Source: Lojkania enalia (Eukaryota; Ascomycota; Dothideomycetes; Pleosporales). From it: DNA of 29,243 nucleotides. Numbering within the stretch: the first letter of the stretch is position 1; every line of letters starts with the position of its first letter. The stretch covers positions 35,701 to 64,943 of the forward strand of contig ML986788.1 in NCBI GenBank assembly GCA_010094045.1. Direction: 5' to 3'. Both the position numbers and the translations under genes were made by a program. Positions 9,806-20,900 of the stretch are shown here, piece after piece. The notes under the pieces are model-generated. The model ran no database searches. It had not been told where the DNA came from and saw only the letters and a list, made by a program, of their open reading frames with translations.

Positions 9806-10317
9806 GTTGGGAACGGCTGACCAAGCACTTCCGAGAAGGCCCCGGGAGATCTTCGCCGAGCCTCCTTATTCTATCCATCGAGATGTGACATTGAGCTGGG
9901 GTGCACAATACACCGGATGAAAAAAAGTTCCTAAAGCAGTGCATGGCGTGCACAGTCTGCTAGCGTAAAGTAACTAGCTAAGATCCGCTTTTTTAAGCAA
10001 TCACGGGTCACGGCGCGAGCGATTATAAGAGGGTTCTACGAGGAGCGAATTAAGATAGGTCCTTCTCTGACAACTATATAATAGCATTGCCGTTCACGCA
10101 GGGCCGCACTACGATGGAGTAGCAATCTTGGAGAAAACAAGTATATTGCTCACCGAGATATCGCATCTACAGAAGTGGTTTTTCTATGTCTGGCTCCTTT
10201 ACGATTCTTACTTCGAGTGTGTTTATAGTAGGTTCGGACCTGTCTATCTTAATAACACAGCAGGCTCCGTACTGAGAAGCTGTTAATTGGTATGCTAAAT
10301 AGTTTTACTTAATATTA
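9806..10317. other. Intergenic, no gene recognised
   Basis: This is a region of normal to slightly AT-rich composition. I see no coding frame with family features and no RNA gene. A minus-strand frame at 9696-9953 covers the promoter of copy 2 and is taken as chance. Confidence 0.4.
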
Positions 10318-10608
10318 ATGGCCGCTTCTAGACTTGCACTTGTTGCTCAGCAAGAGACGACGCTTCTATACACCTATAATACTAAGAGCCTAAAAGAGCC
10401 GCGCCGCTTTTATAGACTAATAGTAGTACTGTTAATAAGCAGTCAGCCTAAAGATCATGTCCTATCTATACGACTATACCCCACTAAACGATATATTGTA
10501 GCGGCCTTAAAGGGTGATATTATACTGCTAGGACTGTGCAGCACGGAAATTGACTCTAAGAGCTACCCCCTTATTTCGCTATTTCGCATCTTAAATCGCG
10601 CGAGATAG
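10318..10608 (+). CDS. Unrecognised 96-residue open frame, possibly a gene remnant
   Basis: The open frame starts at ATG 10318 and ends in TAG. It has balanced composition and carries CA-containing codons, unlike the RIP-collapsed DNA further right. The segment HVLSIRLYPTKRYIVAALKG has a faint resemblance to a WD40 blade, but there is no repeat around it and I do not call the family. It lies about 200 bases upstream of the questin-oxidase pseudogene on the same strand. It may be an exon of a lost gene, or chance. Confidence 0.3.
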   Translation: MAASRLALVAQQETTLLYTYNTKSLKEPRRFYRLIVVLLISSQPKDHVLSIRLYPTKRYIVAALKGDIILLGLCSTEIDSKSYPLISLFRILNRAR

Positions 10609-10810
10609 GGGTTTATAAATATAAAGGAGCTTCTTCTAGGCAGTAATTCAACCGTTATATAGACCGAGAGAGAGCTACCCTGAAAAATCATTTCCATAAT
10701 ATTCGAAAGGTTTGCTGCCTAACTAATATTCCCGCAACGCCTAACTCACCCTCTCGTATATTAGTCTTATTTAGAGCTTTAGTTACTGACTGGACGATAA
10801 AGTAGAAAAG

Positions 10811-12270
10811 ATAGCTACCGCATCTAAGATCGCGCTTACTAGTAATAAGAAGCTGGCGTTTGCCGTTAAGCCGCTGATAATCGAATTAGCTAAGAAAACC
10901 TCGCAGCTCTTAAACGAGAACCACGTTAAGTACGACACTTATATAAACGATCTGGGTTACTATATCAGTACTATTTCCTGTATCCTCTTGGTTGCATGGC
11001 GCTTTCTACTGACAGCTTCGCTTTTAGAACCACATTCTCTACTATCTCCTAACGCTCTATACTCTCGGTGCCTCCCCTGCTCAAATCCAAGCGGCCTACA
11101 ATACTAATATATAATATTAGCAGGCGGCTTTCCCACCGTATAAAAAAACAATTGAAGAGCTTCGCGACCCGGCTGGCTTTACTAAGTAGCTTGGTGACTA
11201 TACACAGTATAGCAACTATCTGGTGTATTTTACTAAGGAGATTGAAACGAAGGGGGTTGTAAAAGTGCTAGCTGAATACCTATTTGCTAGTAATAATTGT
11301 GCTAACGACCTTCTAGCGCGCTACTTTGTCGGCTTCGCGCACCCGATGATCTATCTAGGCTACGGCATCGAGTTTGATTAGCCAGCCATTATTGTAGAGG
11401 CGTTGGCGCAGGCCGCAGTGCACGAGCCTTAGGGCAAGGACTTTTTTAAGGCCGTAGAGAAGGCAGGAGATACACACAAGCAGCAATCCAAGGGAAGTAA
11501 CATCCTATTTCTTAAGCTGTTCGAGGAGGCCCGTAGTATGGTTTAGCAGGTACTAGACGCGGCGAAATACGAGTATGCAGACAATTATGTAAAGTATAGG
11601 ATTGCGCAAGTTGCGTCGGAGTATATAATCCTGGTCCTGTCGAAGTGGGTGGTTAGAAGTAATAAGCTGATCAAGAAGACGGCGGAGATGATTAATATGT
11701 CTGGTACGTATCTCCCTTTATAGTGTCTAGCAAGGCTAATATACCCTCTTTATAATAGTCTACTACAACGTGACTGCTCAGCGCCCTCCCTACTTATATA
11801 AGATCGATTTCTTCCTCGTACATTCTATTAATGTTTCGGTCTATTTTACGGATTTTATTAACAATCCCGTCTTCTCCCCGGAGGCTCGCGTCCGCCTTCT
11901 CGAATGGAAAGGCTGTTAGGACCTTGCCAACTACGCGTCTTGCGGTGCCGCTCCCCTACTCCACTTAGAGCTTGTTAACTATGCGCCTAAATACCCGGAA
12001 GAGGGTTAGAAGGGCGTAATCACGCGTGTTAATTAATATATTAACAGTAAAGATGGTAGGTACGTAGTAAAGATAATGCGGGCGGTTTTAAATGGGTGGA
12101 AGATATGCGAAAAGGAAGATCGGTCTAGATTTACCCTTAAGACAGAGGAGCTTTAGTTAAAGGCTGCTGAGATTGGTATAGACTCTATAGAAACCAGCTC
12201 CCCGGTTTAGGTAAGGGGTGCTAGCTTTGACTAAGGCTGGGCGTATATCCCTTTAAGGAAGGAGTATTAA
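10811..12270 (+). pseudogene. Questin-oxidase-like (DUF4243, AflY/GedK-type) monooxygenase, inactivated
   Basis: The exons are 10811 to about 10960, 11028-11703 and 11759-12270, totalling 1338 bases (446 codons), the family's usual size. The start is ATA where ATG is expected (ATA GCT ACC GCA TCT AAG, a G-to-A change). Recognisable blocks in order are LLNENHVKYDTYINDLG, YLLTLYTLGASPAQIQAAYN, EYLFASNNCANDLLARYFVG, the FVGFAHPMIYLGYGIEF to PAIIVEALAQAAVHEP pair, and AQRPPYLYKIDFFLVHS near the third-exon start. Intron 1 ends ttttag with branch ctactgac, though its donor is decayed. Intron 2 is gtacgt...ataatag, 55 bases. Many TAG/TAA stops fall where Gln or Trp is expected (for example after GIEFD and HEP). 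Intact relatives perform Baeyer-Villiger-type ring opening of anthraquinones or other polyketides. It is not functional here. Confidence 0.9.
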
Positions 12271-14105
12271 TTACCAAGTAAGCCTAGCGGTTAATAGGGC
12301 TGTTGTTTGCTTCGCTGTATAGCGGCTAGCTCTTTATATTCGGAGTGTACTGTATAGAGATATAGTAATATAATCCCTCCTAGTTCTCCTTAATAATTGC
12401 GATAAACAGTCGAGAGGAATTCTCGGTACTTAAAGGGTACTTTAGGAAGTAGTAACCTAGAGCTAGTCTGTCAGCGTAGCGGCATCGACTAAGGTGGTAT
12501 TTTACCATTAATAGTAGGGAGAGTGGCCGATACGCACCTGCTATAGCCTTTATAAGGGTCTAGTTTTTAGGAGATAAGTTAGTAAAAAGGTTAGAGTTTT
12601 TGCCACGTGGAAGAGAAGTCTCTGGGCCCGGGTCAGAATATAGTCTTAGGAGTAGAGCGATATCCGAAACTAGAAGCTAGAAATAGAATATACTATAGAA
12701 ACTAGAAATAGGACCCTAGCTGTTAGTAGCTTCTAAAATAGTTCTCGGCAAAGTAAAATTAGGATATCAGCTTAGCTAAGCTACCTCTAGCTAATAGGAG
12801 ATTAGTTTAATTTTAAACCTGCTCTCTTAGTATATATTATTATAAATAAATGCATAGATGTAAATAATTAACTTTAACTAATAGCGATTAGACCTATAGT
12901 ACGATTGTAAGGTTGTGTATTCGATACTTATTATTATATTTATACTCTTTATAATATTTAAAGTGTGGTATTAGGCTGCTTAAGCTAGCTTGGGAAGGCG
13001 GCGCTATATATTAAAAACTTCCTCGAGAGCTAGTAGTAATTAGTAAACCTATAATTTAAGAATTCGTATTATCTAACAGCCCCGGACTCCTTTAGTTACC
13101 TCTCCCCACTTCCGTAAGGATCTTCTCTAAATAGTCGCCTTAGAGTCCTCCGTTCCGATTCTTCTCTACTATCTATTCTACCCGATATTTATACTCTAAG
13201 ATAGTAGTATAAAAGTAAATAAGTTTAAAAATGCTCTAGATAGAGCGTATTAACAAATTCGTAAACTTTTTATCTAGTCCGAGATTATAATATCTCCGGC
13301 GGTAGAGGATGGGTATATATAGTAGATTTTGTACTTATAGCTAATAATAGTAAGAGCGGCGCCTTTTAAGCGGCTAAATGCTGCCCTATTATAATAACGA
13401 CTATAGTAACCCAAAGTCTCTCACCTACACTATAACCCCCCCCCTTCCTCTTTCCCCCCCCCCTACTAAATAAAAAAAATCTACAATATACCATTTAATA
13501 AGGTTATAGCTAGAACTAGTTAGCTATCTTCCCTATTAGTATTATTAAGGTGTTCGTTGCTTAAGATATAAGTATATTAAGTTTAATTACTTGTAAATCG
13601 CCTTCTACTAAATCTAGCCCTACCCTAATCTAGACTATCGTACTATACTTAGAGCTATATAATCGCCGTATATACCCTACGTAAAGTATATTTAAACTTC
13701 CTTACCTCTTTAGTAAACCTAATACCTGAAATAGCAGAATTAGCTTTATACTATTCTCCTGTCTTACTTTTAGATTCTATTATTCGGTATAGCTTAGTAC
13801 TTCTATTATCCTATATACTTGCTAACCTCAAATTACTAGGACAATATTTTTAGTAGAGGAACGAGCTGCCTTACTTCGTCTTTTTACTTAGGCTGCTATA
13901 TTTAGGCCTCTAAGACAGTCTATTTTCTCTATTATACTCTACCTCCTATAAGTGTATATGCTAGGATTATTTCCCTATATACTAGAGCCCTATAGTTATC
14001 TCTACTAGGAAGGTATAACTGCACCTCTTAATACGACTTGTTAGTATTCTAAACGTAAAATCCTCGTAGTAAGAATATTTTAAACGCTTTAGTAAAATTT
14101 AACCT
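12271..14105. other. Partly RIP-mutated intergenic DNA, nothing firmly identified
   Basis: AT content rises from left to right. At about 12300-12560 the minus strand has two frames with few stops (one includes the run RYADRLALGYYFLKYPLS), but I recognise no family. At 13434-13464 there is a plus-strand pyrimidine stretch with two long C runs separated by TTCCTCTTT. The segment 13830-14100, downstream of the FAD monooxygenase stop, reads on with only TAG/TAA interruptions and may be 3' untranslated. Confidence 0.4.
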
Positions 14106-15391
14106 TTACTAGTCAATCTTTAGCTACTTTTCAACCTCCTCTCCTAACTGCGGCTGATACACCTAGTTAAAGTATTCCCTTAGATCCTTTATATTATTAA
14201 TAGCAACTAGTTATACCGCTCTAGTCTTATTTATAAACTCTATAAGCTCGACCAGCTTTTATATATAAGCCTGCCTTAAACTTTCCCAACGCTACAACCC
14301 CTGTTTTAGCGGCCGGCCCTACTCTATAGTATTAGTTAATACTCTCGCTAAGCTATATATATCCTCGAGCGCTTAGTTTACTCCCTACCCTAAAGAAGGC
14401 GGAATAGTATATACTACATTACTAGCTAGAACTACTCTACTACGCTTAGAGACCTACTTGTTTACCCGCACTTCGTAGAAGGGCTATATAATAAAAGTAT
14501 CGTGATACTAGCCTATAGTATTAAGGACTAACTTGTACAGATCGTTATACTAGTTATAATCCTGGGAAAGGAGCTTAAACAACTTATCCTTATTATTAGC
14601 CAGCGTATTCTATACTATATACTCTTACTCTAGATAAGAAATCTGTTGGAAGATAATATAGAGGGATTTATCCAGAGTTTCCGGGCCCATAATTACAGCA
14701 CCCTATCTATGCTGGACGATAGTAAAAAGAGGGTAGTCTAAGCTCGGATAATAGACCTTTTTATGTAAGATATAGCCTGCGATCGCGATAACCCCTTAAT
14801 ACTTAAGTATAGCGTCTAGACAGACGTATTTACATACGGTAGAGTAGATTCTATTAGCTCTAATAAGGATATTTACTACTTTCACCTCTCTATTAATCTT
14901 AAACGACACGCTATTCTTAGTCTCTTCTATAATACTAGAGAAGCGGGAATTATAATAAATTAGGATATTACGTTCTTATACTATTTCTCTAAATTTACGA
15001 AATAATACCGAACGTAGGATTTATTGGGGTTAATACTCTAAGCTCTTTTTACTAACGCCTAAAGGGAGTATATAAAGGAGTTTATTCCTCTCGTTTATAA
15101 GTTTATAGGAATTTATAATTAGACTCTTTAATGCTACTCTTTTAAAGGCTCCTATATAGTTAAGAACTAAAAAGCTGTTTGCGGTAATCGTAACGCTTAT
15201 TAAGTATAGAGGTACTATACTAACGTTTCGGAGTTTATATATTATTAACGGGATGCTATAGTTATAGAGTATAATTGCAAGGTAAAGACCCTATATAGAA
15301 TTAACCGTCTATTAAATAGTTAACGCTTCGAGTAGCGCACGGCGAAGCTAGTACTGATAATAACTATATTAGACAACTTTCCGGCTTCTAT
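14106..15391 (-). pseudogene. FAD-dependent aromatic-ring monooxygenase (PHBH / salicylate-hydroxylase type), inactivated
   Basis: Exon 1 is 15391-15341 (17 codons). The intron is 15340-15291 (GTGCGC...ATATAG, 50 bases). Exon 2 is 15290-14106 (395 codons). The total of 411 residues is typical for the family, and the frame has no indel. The start is ATA in place of ATG. The FAD motif at the exon junction is IISTSFA followed by GLYLAIIL, where the first two Gly of GxGxxG have become Ser by G-to-A. The second FAD region reads VVNILIRANRIYSTV, matching the DG motif (usually GADG) with G-to-A changes. The third reads VVLASNVVYTIPPSLGQG, matching the GD..H..PP motif with Gly, Asp and His changed. 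Many TAG stops replace Gln or Trp. Intact relatives hydroxylate aromatic or polyketide substrates with NAD(P)H and O2. The pseudogene lies convergent with the questin-oxidase-like gene, about 1.8 kb away. Confidence 0.88.
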
Positions 15392-17321
15392 TTTCTATGC
15401 CGCCCACGTTCCGGTATTTTCTAATAGGTAGAAGAGCCTTGTAGTTAATTAAGATGCGTTAGTACTATAATTAAATAATATAGTCTAAGCTGGAATAGAC
15501 GTAGTTTTTAATATAATATAATGTCTAGAGATCCTAAGGGCAAGTATTTATAGACGCTCTAAATAATTACTACGTAGTTACTTTTAACAATCCTATTTTA
15601 AAGCCTTCAGTCCTATTAGTATTACGTAAAACCCGATATTTGGCATTTTCGTATAGTACGTAGTAGCGAGCAGGCCCTAAAAGCTTCAGCGGATAATAAT
15701 ACTATTATCTATATAATGTATTCTATAAGCGAATAGTATATTCTAGTATAAAAATGCATTTGCTTATCTTTAATTATTAGTACCTTACTAATACAAATGT
15801 AGGCTACCTTTTATAAAGCAAATATGCGTAGCTTAATTACTACCGCCTAAAAATATCCTATACGGAATATTAGCTTTATACTTTATCTATATCGCACGTC
15901 GAGGCGTCGCTTTAGCATTTATAGAGGTATAACTACTAGCGTTTTTGGGGGAGTTGCTGGGTAAAATAGCGATGCGGCGAGCGCAGTCTTAGATTCAATT
16001 AAGGGTATATAAGGAAGAAGCTATAGCAGCTAGATAATAGGGGGGGTCCTACTAATGAATACGATGCAGGACTTGGTAGAATATACTATTATTTATCGAG
16101 CGGCATTTTCTTAGCACCTTAAATAGTTAGCGCTCTACTTATTAGGCGAGAGCTAAGACTCAGTGGAGGTTTAGCAACAAGAGAGGGATGGTTAAAGGAG
16201 GTAGCTGAGCCGAAGATAGTAGCCTTAGCCGAAACAAAGCTGCATATAACTAGGAAAGTATAGCTAAATATTAAGTTCCCTAAATAGGCCCCTTTATTTA
16301 TACTTAGGGGCTGTACGGGTCCAGTTTTAGACCTTCTAATATATACTTAGGCTTAGATTAAGGGTCTACTAGAGTAACTTACCCTTAGTTTAGGTTAAAG
16401 CAGCGACTGCTTAGACTAGCAACTATAACTGGAACTAGTTATACTAAAGAGGTTTACTTATCTCTATAGGTAGAAGGAAACTAATAATAGTATTAGTATA
16501 TATTCTAAATATATCTTTATTAATAAAAACTAGAGAGAAGAATCTAAAAGAATTTAGCAGCAGGCTATAAGCAATTAATAGACTAATATAATAGAAGTAA
16601 CTATACAACCTATATATAGAAGTAGTAGTTACTAGCAACTTTAACTAATATAATCTACTATAGGGAGGAAGTTATATTAATAGTATAGTAAGCTAAAAGG
16701 ATAGTATACTAATTATTAACTTTATAGCGGAGCTATTATTATAGAGCCTTCTACTAGTAGAACTAACTATATTTATTAATAATACAGGACACTTGTTAAC
16801 TATTAATTATAAGGGTATATATACTATTCTATACCTATAATTAGCAATATTAATTATTCGTACCTTTTAGTTATAGTAGTATAGTAGTATAGAACTATAC
16901 TTCTAATATTAATAATATAATATCTTATAGCTTTAAGTTATAGGTTAATAATATAGAGTTATCTAACCTAGGGTTAAAATAGCCGAATTGCACCCTATAA
17001 GAATAGTAGTAATTTATCTCTCTTTTATCAGCTATCTCTTTTTTAAGAGAACTAAATATACGAATATTTTAGCTCTACTACTCTATCTATTATTACTATA
17101 CTATAATCTATTATACTAGCCTATTACATTAATCTAATACTTATAATAGCTAGATTAGTAGAAGATCTAGTTAAATACTTAATCTAAGAATATAAATATA
17201 GATTAAACTATAGAACTATATAAATATACTTCTAATATATAGTATAAGCGAGCTAATTACCTAAGTAAGCTAATTATAATATTAAGACTATACTAAAATT
17301 ACAACTACTTTTCGTAAAATA
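15392..17321. repeat. RIP-degraded DNA, largely unassigned
   Basis: Apart from the short DUF1295 scrap at 15846-15890, I recognise nothing. The part from 15900 to 16440 is less AT-rich and has a plus-strand frame with only TAG/TAA stops that includes EGWLKEVAEPKIVALAE, of unknown family. From 16440 on it is very AT-rich. The stretch at 16974-17004 (gttaaaatagccgaattgca and on to ccctataag) lies 3' of the Fot1-like transposase and could be close to its terminal inverted repeat, but the partner end is not visible. Confidence 0.45.
15846..15890 (-). pseudogene. Scrap of a third DUF1295 copy (C-terminal end)
   Basis: On the plus strand, 15846-15890 matches 8864-8908 of copy 2 (core catcctatacggagtatcgg, here tatcctatacggaatattag). 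All but one of the differences are C/T or G/A. The minus-strand frame reads stop, IKYKANIPYRIFLG, against WIKYKADTPYRMFPG in copy 2. Similarity stops sharply on the upstream side (after 15890), so only about 45 bases of this copy remain visible. Confidence 0.6.
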
Positions 17322-18464
17322 TTATACTTTCTTATATTCTATTATACTATATAATATAGTAGCCTATTTTTCTATATTTATAATATTATTTTTATATATT
17401 TATAAGTTATATCTAGCCTTATTATACTACCTATAACACCTTTAAATCGGCTGGTCTCTATTAATACGCGCCTTCTTCTTATCTTTCTTTTTATTAGTAT
17501 AAGTGCTAAACTCTTTTAGAGTAGTTAATTAAATACCTTCTTTAATTATTAGGTTACTTTTCTTCTATATATACTTTCTTTTATACAATTAATATTATAT
17601 AGCAGCCTTATTAGCTATTTAAAACTTAGTAACCTAAGTATATAATAGTACGTTTTTATATATTATATATATAATACTCTTTATAAACTATTTAAATACC
17701 TCTACTATTAAAGTAGATAAACTATCTAGGTACTTTTAAACTCTTAATTAAACGTATATAGATTAAGACCCAAATTTAATAGAATTACTTAGTATTTTTA
17801 ACTTATAAAAGGTATCTTTAACTATAGAGGATATTAGTATATATAGTCAAACTTTAAACTTTAATAGTACTATATTTAAGTTAAATAGAATTAGACTAGT
17901 ACCTTAAAAGCTATTTAAGATATTACTCTTTATAATTACTATATTAAAAGCTACTTTAAAGTAGAGTAAAATCTCAATTTTCGTAATATAGTTAATATAA
18001 CTGTATATTAGCTGCTCGACTTAGTATCTATATATAGTCTTTAAAGGCGAGAAATAACCTATATCTAGTAGCTATAGTAGATATAATAAATATAGAGGTA
18101 TATAGAGAGTAATAATATTTTTTTTCTTAGAGAACTACCTAAATTTAAGTAAGTTATAACTTTTATAGCTATTAAAAATTAGCAATTAATATATATTAAT
18201 AGTACAATCCTTTATATATATATTAAAATACTTTAACTACTTAATACTAATATTATTTATTATCTAGCTATTATTAGTAACCTATATAGCCTAGGTTAGT
18301 AGAATATTATCTTCTTTATACTATATAGAGAGGTAGTAGATATCTATAAAAATAATAAAAAATAGTATTATCTATCTTATTACGTTAATATCTTAGATAA
18401 CTATAGTCTACTTATAATTATCTAGCTAGAGCTGCTTTAGTTAATTCTATCTCTTAGAGCTAGT
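17322..18464 (-). pseudogene. Fot1-like pogo transposase, C-terminal two thirds
   Basis: The minus frame continues from the other side of the Gypsy insertion. It holds the Fot1/pogo catalytic blocks: LLIFNSYKSY (third strand region, normally ILDGHxSH), then FSKKKNIITLYIPLYLLYL with LLDIGYFSPLK following (normally PPHSSHLLQPLD). Downstream is GTSLILFNLNIVLLKF (the GLVPFNPxxVLxKL block). It ends with KKKDKKKARINRDQP and a decayed Cys-His knuckle, stopping at TAA 17322-17324. Catalytic Asp and His residues have changed by G-to-A or C-to-T, and the frame has many TAG/TAA stops, so it is inactive. In life the protein would cut and paste its own element into TA sites. Confidence 0.88.
18460..18464 (+). 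repeat. Target-site duplication CTAGT, left
   Basis: These five bases are repeated exactly at 25935-25939, immediately outside the two LTRs. Five bases is the usual Ty3/Gypsy duplication size. Confidence 0.9.
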
Positions 18465-19004
18465 TGTTACTAACCTATATACTGCTGGTATATATAATAA
18501 CCGCTATTGCAGTCGTACGCGCGCTGGGGCCTTATTAATATTAGATTAGTTAGAGGTAGTAGCTTTAGTAATAAGAGAGTATTAGGTTTGCCAGTTCTTC
18601 GAATGTAACAAGTATATTTAGAAGTTTAATAGAGTAATAAGATAAATCTGCGAGAATAACTATAAAGGACTTAATCTTAAAAGAAGATCTTCCCTTCTTA
18701 TATAGTTAAGTCTAAGACTGCTAAGCCTAGCTTGTTAGGTCTATTAGGTCTGTCAGGTCCATCCTACTATATCTAATACTTCTACTATAGTCACGTATAT
18801 AGGTTGTACTATACTTTATTATCCAACTAATTATCTCCCTAGTTCCCGCAGTCCTACTACTTACTGTCTAATAACTAGTCCCTAATATACTTCTACCTAT
18901 TATTACCCTATCGGTCCTCGTCTAAGTCGACCTCTATAGTAGCTGATGTTAGATTAAGCCCTAGCTATAGAGGCGGTGCCTCTTAGCGTTCTATATTTAT
19001 AACA
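18465..19004 (-). repeat. 3' LTR of the Gypsy element
   Basis: It begins TGTTAC and ends TATAACA on the plus strand, giving TG..CA ends with a short inverted repeat. It aligns without gaps to 25395-25934 at a constant offset of 6930. By eye there are roughly forty-odd differences, all transitions. Confidence 0.93.
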
Positions 19005-19020
19005 CCTGCTCCCTCTTCTA
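19005..19020 (-). promoter_or_regulatory. Polypurine tract
   Basis: On the minus strand it reads TAGAAGAGGGAGCAGG immediately before the 3' LTR. This is the place and composition of a plus-strand primer tract, and it fixes the element's orientation. Confidence 0.75.
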
Positions 19021-19804
19021 TAGGTTTGTCCCGAAGCTCTTTAATCTATTACTTTATCTATTCTATCTAAGTGCAGTATTTTACTATTATAGGCAGCTTA
19101 TTCTAGCTTCTAATATACTTAGTATAGGTATACTATAAGGCCGCGTTTATATTTTTCTATTCCGGGGTTAGTACTTTATATATTCTAGTAGATCCTACTT
19201 AGCTCGCGAGTATAACTCTATTCTTCTTCTTTTTCTTCTACTATACTAAAGGTCCAGCGCGAAAACACTTCTGCCTATAACTATCGTACTAGTTACTTAA
19301 TTCTTTCTTTAGGTGTTGTAATAGATTCGTCCTACTATTATTTAAACTATTAGTCTACGAACCGCAACTATTATAGTAATACTACCCTTTCTTCCGTATA
19401 TAGAGAATATCTTTCTTAGGGTCTATCCTGCGATCTTTTCCTAACCGAGGGTACCCTTTGCCGTTTTCTAGCGAATATGTTGAAGGTTTATAAGGAGTCT
19501 GCCTCTACCTATCGAGATTTTGTAGCTACTAAGAAAGAGGAGATTTATTATCTTAAGGAATCTGCGTGTTACTGTTAGGCGGTTCTTTCTCGTCTAGAAT
19601 ATACTAAGAGATGTATCTATTCTTTAGAGGAGTATAGTTTAGATCTTGGGAAACGAGAGGTGAAGTTAATAGAAGAGTAAGAGAAGTTGGAAGAAGAGGA
19701 GAGGAGGTCTACCGGGTCTAAGGTGCTTTCTACTATTACTCTGAGTTCTGTATAAGAGGCTCCTTCTATATTACCGCCGCTATTACTTCCTAACTAGGCT
19801 TTAC

Positions 19805-19945
19805 TTAACAATCTATCGTTCTAGCCTTCTAGTAAAACTCCTTTAGCTTTATAGTATAGTTGGTTAGGTTCTATACTAGTTCTTATAAACTTTCCTCCTA
19901 TAAGTATTCTTCCCACTTTACTAGATACTTCCACTAACGTCTAAA
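19805..19945 (-). pseudogene. Chromodomain of the Gypsy polyprotein
   Basis: The minus frame reads YLVKWEEY, stop, LEES and further on NLTNY and LKEFY, matching the YxVxWxGY..E..TWEP..NL pattern of chromodomains. In chromoviruses this module binds methylated histone H3 and steers integration. Confidence 0.75.
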
Positions 19946-20449
19946 TCGCTTTTTTACTAGTATATATTCTACTTTATATTTCTGTTCTAGTTCTATATTA
20001 ATACTTTCTTATAGTAGTATATTATCCGGCGCTGGTTCTAGCTTTAACTTATAAAATACTGGGTGTATTTTTATCTTACTTAATAGCCTTAGTTTAAAAT
20101 TTACAGGTCTAATCTATTCTTTAATTAGAAATAGTTCTATTCTTTTATAATCCAACTTTTTCGCGGGTTTCTTAGTCTTTAAGTTTTTTGTTAACAGGAA
20201 AACTTTACCCTTCTTCTTAAAGGTTAGTTCCTTAATTCTTATCTTATTAGCCTATTCTACTATCTTAAGGTTTTTTAACTAGATTTTTTCTTTAAGTTAA
20301 TCGTAGATTTCCTTTATTTCTTTAGCTTTTCAGTCTACTATTAAGACTAGAGGTCTTTTCTCGTTCTATTCCTAATATATAACAGCTTTCCGTCTGTAGT
20401 TAGCTTTAAAGGGTATAGTTCTTATAGTATTCTAAGTTATTCTATTATA

Positions 20450-20900
20450 GGCTATCTATACTGTAGGTAATAATTTAACCTAATTATTTTATTATTTGTT
20501 AATATACATCCTTAAATACGTTTCTAAGCTCTAGTTAACTTGTTCTATCTAGCCGTCTATCTATAGGTGGAAGCTAGTTAATATCTATTATTAGATTTCT
20601 ATCTTTTTTATCTATCCCTGCTAGTATTTAGATATAAACAACTTGTTTCTATCTAAAGTAATATATTTTAGAACTCTATACTCCGTAAATACTATATATA
20701 ACAACTTATATGCTAGTTTAGGTGCTATTATTATCTCTAATACTAGTCTAAAGTATATATATTTTATTAACCGATCTACTACGTTTATAATTATATTATA
20801 TCTTCTTCTTAACTCTAGTTCTACTAACTCTAGTAACTTAGTTACGAAGTTAATTATAATCTATTCCTATAGTCCTTTAGGTACTTCTAGTAGCTGTAAG
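20450..20900 (-). pseudogene. Integrase catalytic core of the Gypsy polyprotein
   Basis: The blocks in order are IIINFVTKLLELVE (first acidic site, now Asn), YNIIINVVDRLIKYI, VFTEYRVLKYITLDRNKLF (second acidic site kept) and GxIEQVNxSLETYLRMYIN (Glu region kept). Stops are TAG/TAA. Confidence 0.85.

Noticed and set aside
16444..16638. Minus-strand open frame of 64 codons, hydrophobic
   Set aside because: It is in extremely AT-rich DNA and made of Tyr, Ile, Leu and Ser, with no conserved motif. It is a chance frame.
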